From the NCBI GenBank assembly GCA_963789565.1, contig CAWBKX010000002.1:1984001-2048000 (forward strand): a stretch of 64,000 nt of DNA, written 5' to 3'. The stretch comes from CALAGB01 sp963789565. GTDB lineage: Bacteria; Chloroflexota; Chloroflexia; Thermomicrobiales; Thermomicrobiaceae. Position numbers and translations under genes: made by a program. The notes beneath the pieces are model-generated. The model ran no database searches. It was not told where the DNA came from and was given only the letters and a program-made list of their open reading frames with translations. This document shows, piece by piece, positions 44,076 to 53,092 of the stretch; the stretch's first letter is position 1, and each line of letters starts with the position of its first letter.

Positions 44076-45503
44076 ATGCAGGACTGGCGCTTCGACGACC
44101 TGACGCGAACAATGGGCAAGGCGACATCACGACGCGGCGTGCTCAAGGGTCTGCTCGGCGGACTCGGAGTAGCGCTGCTGGGCCGTACCGCGTCCAAATC
44201 GGCTGCCGCGGCGACCGGCTGCTCCAGCCCGCAATACCAGAGCTGTGTGGCCGATGCTAACACTCGCTATAGCGCCTTGAAGAGCACCTGTAAGACGACC
44301 GACGGCCCGCCCATCGGCAAGAGCATCTGCCTCGGCATCGCAACGGCCACCTACTACCGCGAAACGCAGCGCTGCCAACAACAGTTCGCCAACTGTCCCC
44401 CGGGCGAGGTGTGCGTCGACGATCGTTGCTGTCGTCCGGGCAAATGCTGTCCGGCAGGGGATGTCTCCTGCCCCGGCGCCAACTCCTTTGCCACCGAGAC
44501 CTGCTGTCCGGCTGGCAGCACCTGCTGCGCCGGTGGTTGCTGCGCACCGGAGATGACGTGCTGCCTCGAGTTCGACTTCTCCAGCTTCTTCAACCCAACG
44601 GCGTCACAGGTCTGCGCGGACCTGCAGACAAACCCGAAGCACTGCGGGAGCTGCCAGAACCACTGCGGCAATCAGCCATGCACCAACGGACATTGTGGCT
44701 GTGGTGAGTGTGCTCAGTGGGACGAGAACAGTCAGAAATGCGCCCCGCTCAATGACGGAGGAGCGTGTGACGGCGGCTTCTGCTGCAGCGGCAGCTGTGT
44801 TCCTCCCTGCGGCAACGGTGAGCCGGCCACTCCACCCACCTGCCAGTGCAACGTCTGTGAGGGGCAGATTGATGGCGCGGCGTGCGACGCCAACGACAAC
44901 ACCAAGCTCTGCTGCCAGCAGCAGTGTGTCAGCAACACCTGTCCATCCGGCAAGACGTTCAGCCTGGACACGTGCTCATGCCAATGCAGCACGTCCTGTC
45001 CGCCTGATCAGCTACAAGATCCCGAGTCCTGTCAGTGTCAGGATCTCTGTGCGAACGTGACCTGCGGCGAGTGCCAGACGTGTGACCCGACTTCGGGTGC
45101 TTGCGTGCAGGCCGACGATCAGACGCACTGCGGCTCCGGACAGGTCTGCTGTTCAGGTACCTGCCAGGATACGTGTGGAACGTGTCCTGGACTCCCCTGC
45201 TCCAACAGCGACTGCTGCGACAACAACACCGATTGGGCTTGCTGCGCGAATGGATGCTGCCCACAGGTGACGATCCAGGGACAGACCGGCGCGTGGTGCG
45301 TCGCGCCGGGACCAGACACCGACCCCTTGGGCGGCCCAGCGACGGGGAACTGTTGCGAGCCGTCGCATCTCGTCAAAGGGCGCTATCTGAACGAGCAGGG
45401 CCAATGTGACTGCTCTGACGGCTTGTTCGAGGCCTGGTGCGACAACAATCTCGGAACAGACATCATCGGCACGCGCTGCTCTTGCGGCTATTGGGAGAGC
45501 TAG
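44076..45503 (+). CDS. cysteine-rich Tat-secreted protein, unknown function
   Basis: A 475-residue protein whose N-terminus is a twin-arginine signal (ATSRRGVLKGLLGG, then a hydrophobic run to SAAAAT). The mature part has roughly 70 Cys, many as CC pairs (RCCRPGKCC, TCCPAGSTCCAGGCCAP, VCCSGTC, WACCANGCC), in no known repeat I could name; some stretches resemble the CxxGxCC disulfide-knot modules of eukaryotic-type Cys-rich proteins (CCSGSC, CGSGQVCC). The Tat route would export it folded, so the disulfides might form inside or just after export. The convergent neighbour is a large regulator. Role unknown. Confidence 0.85.
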   Translation: MQDWRFDDLTRTMGKATSRRGVLKGLLGGLGVALLGRTASKSAAAATGCSSPQYQSCVADANTRYSALKSTCKTTDGPPIGKSICLGIATATYYRETQRCQQQFANCPPGEVCVDDRCCRPGKCCPAGDVSCPGANSFATETCCPAGSTCCAGGCCAPEMTCCLEFDFSSFFNPTASQVCADLQTNPKHCGSCQNHCGNQPCTNGHCGCGECAQWDENSQKCAPLNDGGACDGGFCCSGSCVPPCGNGEPATPPTCQCNVCEGQIDGAACDANDNTKLCCQQQCVSNTCPSGKTFSLDTCSCQCSTSCPPDQLQDPESCQCQDLCANVTCGECQTCDPTSGACVQADDQTHCGSGQVCCSGTCQDTCGTCPGLPCSNSDCCDNNTDWACCANGCCPQVTIQGQTGAWCVAPGPDTDPLGGPATGNCCEPSHLVKGRYLNEQGQCDCSDGLFEAWCDNNLGTDIIGTRCSCGYWES

Positions 45504-45540
45504 TCTTGGCTCCTGCGTCAGGGTGGGATCGATCGACCAG

Positions 45541-48117
45541 TCATGAACGCAGATTGAGGGCGAGCTCTATCGCTTGCTCTTGCGCAAGCTCGCGTCCGCC
45601 AGCGATCGCCCGCCACGCCGCGGGCTCTCCCAGAGACGCACGAATCAGCTCCATCGTCCGCGCCTCTTCCGCGCCGTCTTCGTCGGGCGGCGCGCATAAA
45701 CTGTGTCGCAATCGCAGCTGCTGGACAGCGCCCCAGAGCCGAGCGGCTCGGTCGGACTCCTCTATCATCAGCGCCACACGGGCCAGACCAGCTATCGCGG
45801 CGGTGATCTGGGCCACGTTTCCCTGCTCCGCCCGCAAGGACAGGCATTCCGTGAACGCACGCTCAGCCGTCTCGGAGTCTCGCTGCAGAATGGCGAGCAT
45901 GCCGAGGTTATAGAGCGCCCAGGCGATATGCTCGCCATCCCCAACCTCGCGAAAACGTTTCAGCCCCTCGCGGATCCAGGCGGAGGCATCGCTGTCGTCA
46001 TGCATGCGCCGTGCTAGTTCGCCGAGGCTGGTGAACGAGGTGGCGGTGGCGTGCGGGTTGTTGACGGTCAGCCGGATCGCCAGGGCCTCCTCCATCAATT
46101 CGCGTGCGGCACGGTAGTCACGTTGCCGCATCGCCACGCCACCAAGAGCGTTGATTGCGGTCGCCGTTCCCCATGGCTCCCCAACCGAGCGGAACAGACG
46201 CAGGCTCTCCCGATAAGCCGAACGTGCCGCATGTGCGTCATGCGGAGCGAGTGTCTCACCGAGAATGAAGAAGGCCAGTCCGGCGCCCCAGGGATCGGCG
46301 AGGTCCTCAAAGTTCTCGACGCCCGCACGTGCGGCGTCGCATGCCGCGGCAACGTCCCCACCGGAGAGGAGAGCCATGGCCAGGAGTCCCAGCGCCTGGG
46401 CCAGGCTGCGGCGGTCCGGCGTCTGCCGTAACGTCACCACGCTCTCGCTCAGCCGCTCGCGAGCCGTCACCAGTTGGCCCGCGTTCCAGGCCAGTATCCC
46501 TGCAGCGCATAGTGCCCGACCATAGGCAACGGGGTAGGGGTTTCCCTCAGCAATACGCAACGCAGCTTCGCACCAGGACCAGCCTTCACCATAGCGGCCA
46601 ACCGCATCCCAGAACCAGTGCAGATTGCCGACCGCCGTCAGCGCGTCGTTCGATTCCCGGTGGTCGATCATCCAGCGGAGTGCCGCCCGCATGTTGTCCA
46701 GGTCTTCACGCGAGGCCCGCGCCGAAATGGTGCGCAGGCCGCTCGTCAGACCCCGCTCGATGCGACAGGAGAAGTCACGCATGACGGTCGCATGGCGACG
46801 ACGTATGACTTCCTCCTCGCCACTAGCAATGAGGCGCTCCAGCGCATACTCTCGGATCGTCTCCAGCATGGTGTAGCGCGTGTGGCCACCCGCACCCGCT
46901 TCCAGCCGCACCAGACTGCCATCGACCAACTCGGAGAGTGGATCGAGCGGAGCGCCGGTCCTACGCTCCAGGTCACAGAGCGCCTGGATAGCCTGCAGCG
47001 AACAACCGCTCTCGAAGACCGCCAGCCAACCAAAAAGCCGCCGAGCCTCAGGCGTGAGCAGGTCGTAGCTCCAGGCGATGGTATCGCGCAGCGTCCGTTG
47101 CCGCGCGGGAAGGTCACGCGAGCCATATGAGAGGAGATCGAGCCGATTCCGCAGCCGATTCGCAAGGTCGTGCACGGTCAAGTGACGCGCCCGTGCGGCC
47201 GCCAGCTCGATGGCGAGTGGCAAACCATCGGTCCTGAAACAGATCTCGACGATGTCCGAACCCTCCGCCTCACCGAGTGCTTCCGCCGTCATCGCCATCG
47301 AAAGCCGGTCAAGCAGCAGCCGTGAGGACGGGCAGCGGACCAGCGAATCCCGGCTCAACGGAGTGTCGCGATCAGGCATTGCCAGGGGCAAAACGGGATA
47401 CTCGTATTCGCCAGAAAGCCGCAGTGAGACGCGGCTAGTGACGAGCATCGTCAGGTCGGGGCAGTGGGCCAGCAGGTCGTTGAGCGCACGGGTGGATTCG
47501 AGCAGGTGCTCCAGGTTGTCGAGCACCAGCAGCAGACGCTTTGTGGCCAGGTAGCTCGTCAGCCGGACGAGCGGCTCGCCACCCGTCTCGCTCATTCCCA
47601 GTCGATGTGCGATCGTGCCGATTACGAGCGAGGGATTGCGGAGCGGTGCAAGCGGAACGAAGGTCATCCCGTCGGGAAAGTGATCCTGGAGATCGGAAGC
47701 AATCTGAAGCGCGAGTCGCGTCTTCCCCACGCCTCCCGGACCGGTCAACGTGATCAATCTGGTGTCACCCAGTTGCAACCGGGCGCGCAGTGCTGCCAGC
47801 TGTTCCTCTCGTCCGATGAGCGAGGTCAACGATGCCGGCGGACTGATCGCGATTCCCGCGCTGGGCGGGTCGCCTCCCCCGCGCGCGGACCACGCAGCCG
47901 CGATCAGTCTGGTGCGATCCGCCTCACTCAAGTTGAGTGCATCGCAGAGACGCCGAAGCGTTTCGGGATATGGGCTGGTCCGCCGCCCACGTTCGAGATC
48001 GCTGATGCCACGGGCGCTCAGCCCCGCGCGTTCGGCCAGCGCCTCCTGCGTCAACCCCGCAGTGATGCGACAGCGCCTGAGCTCATGCGCGAATGATGCA
48101 GCCTGGTCGGCATTCAT
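45541..48117 (-). CDS. large XRE HTH-NB-ARC-TPR regulator
   Basis: An 858-residue protein: XRE-type HTH at residues 10-65 (RRCRITAGLTQEALAERAGL, ARGISDLERGRRTSPYP), an ATPase domain with Walker A TGPGGVGKTRLALQIA and Walker B RLLLVLDNLEH, plus TSRVSLRLSGEYEYPVLPL of the NB-ARC type, then about 400 residues of helical TPR-like repeats (ARSAYRESLRLFRSVGEP, YRAARELMEEALAIRL). These STAND-type proteins switch on in response to a ligand. ATP-driven oligomerisation and target genes are not shown here. Confidence 0.9.
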   Translation of the reverse strand: MNADQAASFAHELRRCRITAGLTQEALAERAGLSARGISDLERGRRTSPYPETLRRLCDALNLSEADRTRLIAAAWSARGGGDPPSAGIAISPPASLTSLIGREEQLAALRARLQLGDTRLITLTGPGGVGKTRLALQIASDLQDHFPDGMTFVPLAPLRNPSLVIGTIAHRLGMSETGGEPLVRLTSYLATKRLLLVLDNLEHLLESTRALNDLLAHCPDLTMLVTSRVSLRLSGEYEYPVLPLAMPDRDTPLSRDSLVRCPSSRLLLDRLSMAMTAEALGEAEGSDIVEICFRTDGLPLAIELAAARARHLTVHDLANRLRNRLDLLSYGSRDLPARQRTLRDTIAWSYDLLTPEARRLFGWLAVFESGCSLQAIQALCDLERRTGAPLDPLSELVDGSLVRLEAGAGGHTRYTMLETIREYALERLIASGEEEVIRRRHATVMRDFSCRIERGLTSGLRTISARASREDLDNMRAALRWMIDHRESNDALTAVGNLHWFWDAVGRYGEGWSWCEAALRIAEGNPYPVAYGRALCAAGILAWNAGQLVTARERLSESVVTLRQTPDRRSLAQALGLLAMALLSGGDVAAACDAARAGVENFEDLADPWGAGLAFFILGETLAPHDAHAARSAYRESLRLFRSVGEPWGTATAINALGGVAMRQRDYRAARELMEEALAIRLTVNNPHATATSFTSLGELARRMHDDSDASAWIREGLKRFREVGDGEHIAWALYNLGMLAILQRDSETAERAFTECLSLRAEQGNVAQITAAIAGLARVALMIEESDRAARLWGAVQQLRLRHSLCAPPDEDGAEEARTMELIRASLGEPAAWRAIAGGRELAQEQAIELALNLRS

Positions 48118-48286
48118 CTCAGTTCCATTCCCGGCATAGTCTTTCTCCGACCATTCTACATAAACCTCTCAGCACGCCCTTGGTTCCATGAGTCACGTCG
48201 GCTCGCTCACGAATACGCGCGCTGCTCGATCTTCCCGTCTGATCAATCTGCCCGCGCCGAGGACGTAAACGATCAGACTTCGCCAC

Positions 48287-48317
48287 TTGACAGTCACCGT
48301 CTTTTGAGAGAGACTGT
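48287..48317. promoter_or_regulatory. inverted-repeat operator candidate upstream of the DHA2 exporter
   Basis: A TTGACA word (48287-48292) overlaps an inverted repeat ACAGTC (48290-48295) / GACTGT (48312-48317) with a 16-base spacer, ending 35 bases before the exporter ATG. A TetR-family gene overlaps the exporter end, so this may be its operator. No good -10 was found at standard spacing. Confidence 0.35.
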
Positions 48318-48352
48318 TATTCTGGAGATGCTTACGAAAGGCAGTAACCGTT

Positions 48353-49903
48353 ATGAAGAATTCGGCAAATCACAAGTGGTGGGCACTGGGGGCGCTGACG
48401 CTGGCGGTGCTGGCGGTCGGCCTGGATGGCACCATCCTGAGTGTGGCCCTCCCGACGCTGGCGGCCTCGCTGCACGCCTCGGAGTCGGACCTGCAATGGT
48501 TCACCTCCGGCTACCTCCTCGTTCTGGCGGCTGCCATGCTCCCTGCCGGGATGTTGGGTGACCGCTACGGCCGCAAGAAAGTCATGCTGAGCTCGTTGCT
48601 CCTGTTCGGCGTTGGCTCAGCCGCCTGTGCCTACGCATCGTCACCCGCCTGGTTCATTGCCGCACGCACCATTCTCGGCGTGGCCGGTGCTGGCATCATC
48701 GTCATGGCCCTCTCGGCCCTCACCGTCCTCTTCACCGAGGCGGAACGTCCACGCGCGGTCGGCGTTTGGGCGGCCGCGAACTTCGTCTCGCTCCCGATCG
48801 GGCCAATCCTGGGTGGGTGGCTCCTGACCCACTACTGGTGGGGCTGGGTCTTCCTGATGAACGTTCCAGTCGCGCTGATCGGCTTCGCCGCCGCCGCCGC
48901 CATGATCCCGGATTCACGCGCACCGGAGCGCCCCGCCGTCGACCTGGTGGGCATCATCTCCTCGGTTGTCGGTCTAGTGACGCTGACCTACGGGCTGATC
49001 GAAGCCGGCCAGAAAAGTTGGGGTGACATCGCGGCGGTCATGCCGATGGTCGCGGGCGTGCTGATTCTGCTCAGCTTCTTCCTTTGGGAGCGACATCTAA
49101 CGCGGCGCACCGGAGGGCAACCATTGGTCGATCTGGCCCTCTTCCGTTCGGCCGCCTTCACCTGGGGCGTCATCCTCTCGTCGGTGGCCGTGCTGGCCAT
49201 GATCGGCGTCCTCTTCACCATGCCGCAGTACTTCCAGGCAGTGCTGGGGACGGACGCTATGGGCTCCGGACTGCGCCTACTCCCCCTCATCGGTGGGCTG
49301 ATGGTGGGCGCGTTGCTGGCCGATCGGCTGGCGCTTGTCGTGGGGATCAAGATAACCGCCACGCTCGGGTTCGTGCTCCTGGCGATCGGGCTCTTCGTCG
49401 GGTCGCTGACGAGCTCCGGATCGACCGAACTGTTCGTGGCCATGTGGATGGCGATCGTCGGCGTGGGCATGGGTTTCGCCATGGCCACCTCAGCCTCGGC
49501 GGCGCTGGCCGAGCTACCCGCCGAGCGGAGTGGTGTCGGCTCCGCCGTCATGCAAGCCATGAATAAGGTGGGAGGCCCCTTCGGTGCCGCCATTCTGGGG
49601 AGCGCGCTTAACTCCGCGTATCTGGCGCGGCTCGAACTCGGCAATTTACCGGCTCAGGCGGCCGACACGGTTCGGGCAAGCGTCTTTGGCGGCGTGGCGG
49701 TCGCGCAGCAGTCCGGATCGACCGCGCTTTTGGCATCGGTTCGTGGCGCCTTCATCCATGGCATGGACGTCGCACTGGTTGTTTCGGCCGGCTTCGCCGT
49801 CGCCGGAGTCCTGCTTGCCCTGGTCTTCATGCCGCGTCGTGCCGTCGAAATTGAGGAAACGATCGTCCCGCGAGTAGAATCAGCACATGAAATCGCAGAC
49901 TAA
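48353..49903 (+). CDS. DHA2-family (14-helix) MFS multidrug exporter
   Basis: A 516-residue EmrB/QacA-type proton-drug antiporter: GLDGTILSVALPTLAASLHA (the DxT.vnvALP motif C region), MLPAGMLGDRYGRKKVMLSS (motif A), ILGVAGAGIIVMALSALTVL and GVWAAANFVSLPIGPILGG (motif C). The N-terminus is short, as expected. It overlaps the following TetR gene by 17 bases, so the pair is one transcriptional unit and the TetR protein is likely its repressor. Confidence 0.93.
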   Translation: MKNSANHKWWALGALTLAVLAVGLDGTILSVALPTLAASLHASESDLQWFTSGYLLVLAAAMLPAGMLGDRYGRKKVMLSSLLLFGVGSAACAYASSPAWFIAARTILGVAGAGIIVMALSALTVLFTEAERPRAVGVWAAANFVSLPIGPILGGWLLTHYWWGWVFLMNVPVALIGFAAAAAMIPDSRAPERPAVDLVGIISSVVGLVTLTYGLIEAGQKSWGDIAAVMPMVAGVLILLSFFLWERHLTRRTGGQPLVDLALFRSAAFTWGVILSSVAVLAMIGVLFTMPQYFQAVLGTDAMGSGLRLLPLIGGLMVGALLADRLALVVGIKITATLGFVLLAIGLFVGSLTSSGSTELFVAMWMAIVGVGMGFAMATSASAALAELPAERSGVGSAVMQAMNKVGGPFGAAILGSALNSAYLARLELGNLPAQAADTVRASVFGGVAVAQQSGSTALLASVRGAFIHGMDVALVVSAGFAVAGVLLALVFMPRRAVEIEETIVPRVESAHEIAD

Positions 49904-50495
49904 CCCCCAATTACCGATCCTCAGTCTTCGTGAACGCAAGAAGGCCAAGACGCGTGTCGCCATTCAGCGGCACGCGCTGCGCCTTTTCCAGCAGCAGGGC
50001 TATGACCAAACGACCGTGGAGCAAATCGCCGACGCAGCCGAGGTTTCTCCCAGCACCTTCTTTCGCTACTTTCCGAGCAAAGAGGACGTGGTGCTGTGGG
50101 ACAACTACGATCCGCTGATCGTCGATGCCTTCCGGGAGCAACCGGTCGACGTGAGCCCGATCCGGGCCTTACGCCAGTCATTCCTGGCCGTCTGGCGCGA
50201 GATGTCTCAGGAAGACGTTGCCGAACAGTTCCAACGAACGACGTTGGTCGTTTCGGTCCCCGAGCTTCGCGCCCGCGCGCTGGAGCAATTCACCGGAACG
50301 GTTGAGCTGGTGGCGGAGGTCCTGGCGGAGCGGACTGATCGCGAACCGGATGACCCGGCCGTCCGCAACGTCGCAGGAGCGGTGATCGGCGTCGCGTTCG
50401 CGGTCATGCTCTCCATCGCCGAGAACCCAGCGCAGGACATCCCCAAGCTGTTTGACGACGCGCTGGCGCATCTCGAAGCGGGCCTGCCGCTGTAG
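49887..50495 (+). CDS. TetR-family regulator
   Basis: A 202-residue repressor: HTH at residues about 15-60 (RKKAKTRVAIQRHALRLFQQ, YDQTTVEQIADAAEVSPSTF, FRYFPSKEDVVLWDNYDPL) and a C-terminal ligand domain. ATG lies inside the exporter's last codons. It probably represses the exporter upstream; inducer unknown. Confidence 0.93.
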   Translation: MKSQTNPQLPILSLRERKKAKTRVAIQRHALRLFQQQGYDQTTVEQIADAAEVSPSTFFRYFPSKEDVVLWDNYDPLIVDAFREQPVDVSPIRALRQSFLAVWREMSQEDVAEQFQRTTLVVSVPELRARALEQFTGTVELVAEVLAERTDREPDDPAVRNVAGAVIGVAFAVMLSIAENPAQDIPKLFDDALAHLEAGLPL

Positions 50496-50529
50496 ACGCG
50501 ATCACCGGCGTTGGGCGCCCTGTATCGAT

Positions 50530-51441
50530 CTACGCACTCAGCACCCGGTTGACTTCCGGATGCGGCAGCGTGCCGGCCGCCGCGAATCCGTTGAACTCGC
50601 CGGCCGCCAGCGTTTGCGCGGCGACCTCGACTGCCGTCGCGTAGGCGAGGCGGAAGAGCCCCGAACCGGCCGAGACGCGGCGCACGCCGAGCTCGCGCAG
50701 CTCGTCCACCGACGGTAGCAGCGGCGACGCGAGCAAGTTCACGGGAACCCCAGTCTCACGCACCAACAACGCGATGGCGCGGCGAGCCTCTTGAGCCGAT
50801 TGGCCACGATACGGAAGACCCGGCACATAGATGCAGTCGGCGCCATGCTCGGCATAGAGTTGCCCACGCGCGACGGCCTCCGGCAGCCACGTGTCGGCTG
50901 GCCCGTGCTGCTGCATCATCACGTCGACGCGGGCATTGAGCACTCCGGGGACACCCTCGACCGTCAACGCCTCGCGGGCCGCGTCCAGCCGCTCCGCCTG
51001 TTCCACCGGATCGCGCAGTTCGCCATGCATGCCGTCGCCGATGCCGTCTTCAAGATTGATGCCGACGGCACCGATCTCGGCCACGCGCCGCACGTTGCGG
51101 GCGACCTCGTCGGAGCTGGCACCATAACCGGCCTCGAAATCGACCGTTACCGGCAGATCGACCGCCTCCACGATCTGACGCACCACCGACAGCATCTCAT
51201 CGAGCGGCACGCGTTCACCATCGGGATAGCCGAGCGCCGCCGCGATGCCCGCGCTGGTGCTGGCCAGCGCCTGGCAGCCGGGCAGGCGAGCAAGGAGACG
51301 CGCGCTCAGTCGATCCCACGGGTTCGGCAGAAAGAGCACGTCCGGTCCGGCATGCAGCTCCATCAAGCGTTGTGCTTTCGTCTTCCATACCGTCGTGGGG
51401 TCGACTGAGCTGCTGTGCGGTGGGGTTGTCGTGATGTTCAA
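50530..51441 (-). CDS. isocitrate lyase/PEP mutase-family enzyme
   Basis: A 303-residue TIM-barrel: FLPNPWDRLSARLLARLPGC, LASTSAGIAAALGYPDGERV, VTVDFEAGYGASSDEVA (metal-binding Asp/Glu) and VGINLEDGIGDGMHGELRDP. The KKCGH loop of true isocitrate lyase is absent, so it is closer to PEP mutase-like or oxaloacetate-decarboxylase-type proteins. It starts with TTG preceded by GGAG at a good distance. The IS element lies immediately upstream. Confidence 0.87.
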   Translation of the reverse strand: MNITTTPPHSSSVDPTTVWKTKAQRLMELHAGPDVLFLPNPWDRLSARLLARLPGCQALASTSAGIAAALGYPDGERVPLDEMLSVVRQIVEAVDLPVTVDFEAGYGASSDEVARNVRRVAEIGAVGINLEDGIGDGMHGELRDPVEQAERLDAAREALTVEGVPGVLNARVDVMMQQHGPADTWLPEAVARGQLYAEHGADCIYVPGLPYRGQSAQEARRAIALLVRETGVPVNLLASPLLPSVDELRELGVRRVSAGSGLFRLAYATAVEVAAQTLAAGEFNGFAAAGTLPHPEVNRVLSA

Positions 51442-51500
51442 GGCATGCTCCAGACTCTGAATCGAATGCGATCACGTGCGTTTGCGAGCCGCGGCTGCTC

Positions 51501-52972
51501 GTAGGGGTAGGCCTCCGTGTCATCGACTCCAACATATTCTCTCAATTCTCCGGGTTGGCGGAACGGGGACCGCAGTTGCGGTTCGCATGACGGGGGGTTC
51601 GCTCCAGGCACAGGTGCGGTGGGATGGGGGTGAGGGCGTCCGGGGGAATGGGCGGCGTGTGGATCGTCGTGCGGGTCGAGGGACGGATAAACCGCAGCGC
51701 CCGGCCCTGCGCCAGGAAGGTCTCGAGCGGGTCCTGTCCCGCGGCGGCCATGCGGGGCAGCCAACGGATCATGAGGGCCAGCGAGATCGCGAAGGGATCG
51801 ACCCCGGCCCGCGCGGCCAACTCGAGGCGCAGCGCCTGCAGAATCTGACTGATGAGGAGGACGGCCCATACTTGCTGCTGGATCACGACCTCCTTGGCCG
51901 ACCACAACAAGTGTAAACCCAGGTGCTGTTTGACCAGATTGGCCGCCAGTTCGAAGTCCCAGCGGCGCGCGTAGAGGCGGGCGATCTCGGCCAGCGGGAA
52001 GATCCGGGGGTCCCGCACATTGGTGAGGTACGTCTGCAGCCGTCCCTGATGCCGGAAGCGCACCAAGCGCACCGCGTGCTTGGCCCGATCGGCCCGATAG
52101 GCGCCCAGCCAGACCAGCCCGTCAAAGGTCTCATGCTCGGCGTAGAAGGTGTGGATGACGTCATAACTGGTCCGTTGGCGCAGGCGCGAGACGTACCACA
52201 GACCCTGCTCGGTCAGATCATCGAACCAGGCGAAGCCAAAGAAGCCCAGATCGCACAGCAGCAGACTCTGCGGGGGGAGCGTGGCCACGATGTCCCGTGC
52301 GGTCACCTTCTCATTCTGGTGCGGATCGGCGATGAACTGGACGTGGCGCCACTGCTGGCGGCGCAGATCGAAGAGCCCGGCCACTTGCCCCGGCAGCAGC
52401 CCGGCATCCCCCGGCGGGAGGTCGCGCAGGGCGGGGAGACGGCGCGCGATCAGATCGAGGTCGGTATGGTCGAGCGCGACCACCTCGGTGGCGAAGGAGG
52501 CCAGATCGGTGGCCCCGTACGGCGCCAGCCGCGTCGCCAACACGTGACTCGTGTGGGCAAAGAGCGCCGTCAAGGGGTGCGTGCCCCCAGCGGCCAGCCG
52601 TGCGTAGATCGCTTGATCGCTGACGGGATAGCGGGGATAGTCCCACAGGTGTCCCAACGCCAGCAGGCGCCAGAGGTCCAGTTGACTGCTGAACCCCCGC
52701 AGGACGCAGACGAGCAGCCCCGTCCACAAGGCCATGGCCGGGAGGATGCGCGGTCGCCCCGGACCACGGACGTCCGGCGCGGGCTCGAGATCGGCCAGCA
52801 CCTCCCGCAGCAGGCTCTCGACTTCGGTGAGCGAAACGTCAGGGGTGGATGATGTCGGGGACGGTCGGGACATGGGTGGGACCTCCAACGGCAGCCTGAA
52901 CACGACAATCGTGCCGGGAAGTCAACCAAATCTGAATTAGTTGGAGTTGATGACACAGAGGTCTGCCCCTAC
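51501..52972 (-). mobile_element. complete IS4-type insertion sequence with terminal inverted repeats
   Basis: About 1472 bases bounded by 39-base imperfect terminal inverted repeats: left 51501-51539 begins GTAGGGGTAGGCCTC, right 52934-52972 is its complement beginning (minus strand) GTAGGGGCAGACCTC; 33 of 39 positions match. It holds one transposase gene reading from the right end. No target-site duplication is obvious (left flank ends GGCTGCTC, right flank begins AAATCGAC). Confidence 0.88.
51542..52873 (-). CDS. IS4-family DDE transposase
   Basis: A 443-residue transposase. Catalytic acids appear in VVALDHTDLDL and SLLLCDLGFFGF, and the family signature Y-(2)-R-(3)-E-(6)-K is exact in YARRWDFELAANLVK. 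The N-terminal part (LPAMALWTGLLVCVLRGFSS) resembles the IS4-group leader domain. The ATG at 52873 follows GGAGG; an in-frame ATG at 52903 also exists. It is intact, so transposition may still be possible. Confidence 0.93.
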   Translation of the reverse strand: MSRPSPTSSTPDVSLTEVESLLREVLADLEPAPDVRGPGRPRILPAMALWTGLLVCVLRGFSSQLDLWRLLALGHLWDYPRYPVSDQAIYARLAAGGTHPLTALFAHTSHVLATRLAPYGATDLASFATEVVALDHTDLDLIARRLPALRDLPPGDAGLLPGQVAGLFDLRRQQWRHVQFIADPHQNEKVTARDIVATLPPQSLLLCDLGFFGFAWFDDLTEQGLWYVSRLRQRTSYDVIHTFYAEHETFDGLVWLGAYRADRAKHAVRLVRFRHQGRLQTYLTNVRDPRIFPLAEIARLYARRWDFELAANLVKQHLGLHLLWSAKEVVIQQQVWAVLLISQILQALRLELAARAGVDPFAISLALMIRWLPRMAAAGQDPLETFLAQGRALRFIRPSTRTTIHTPPIPPDALTPIPPHLCLERTPRHANRNCGPRSANPEN

Positions 52973-53092
52973 AAATCGACGGAGTTATTTCATCACCAAC
53001 GCTGAAGGCCCATTCCCTCCGCCGTCCGAGCATAGGCATCGAACCTCTATCTGTCTAATAGATAGATATTCTCATTATTATCAGCTAAACTG

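Noticed and set aside
51923..52852. A 309-codon plus-strand frame within the insertion sequence.
   Set aside because: The minus-strand transposase with full DDE signature accounts for this interval.
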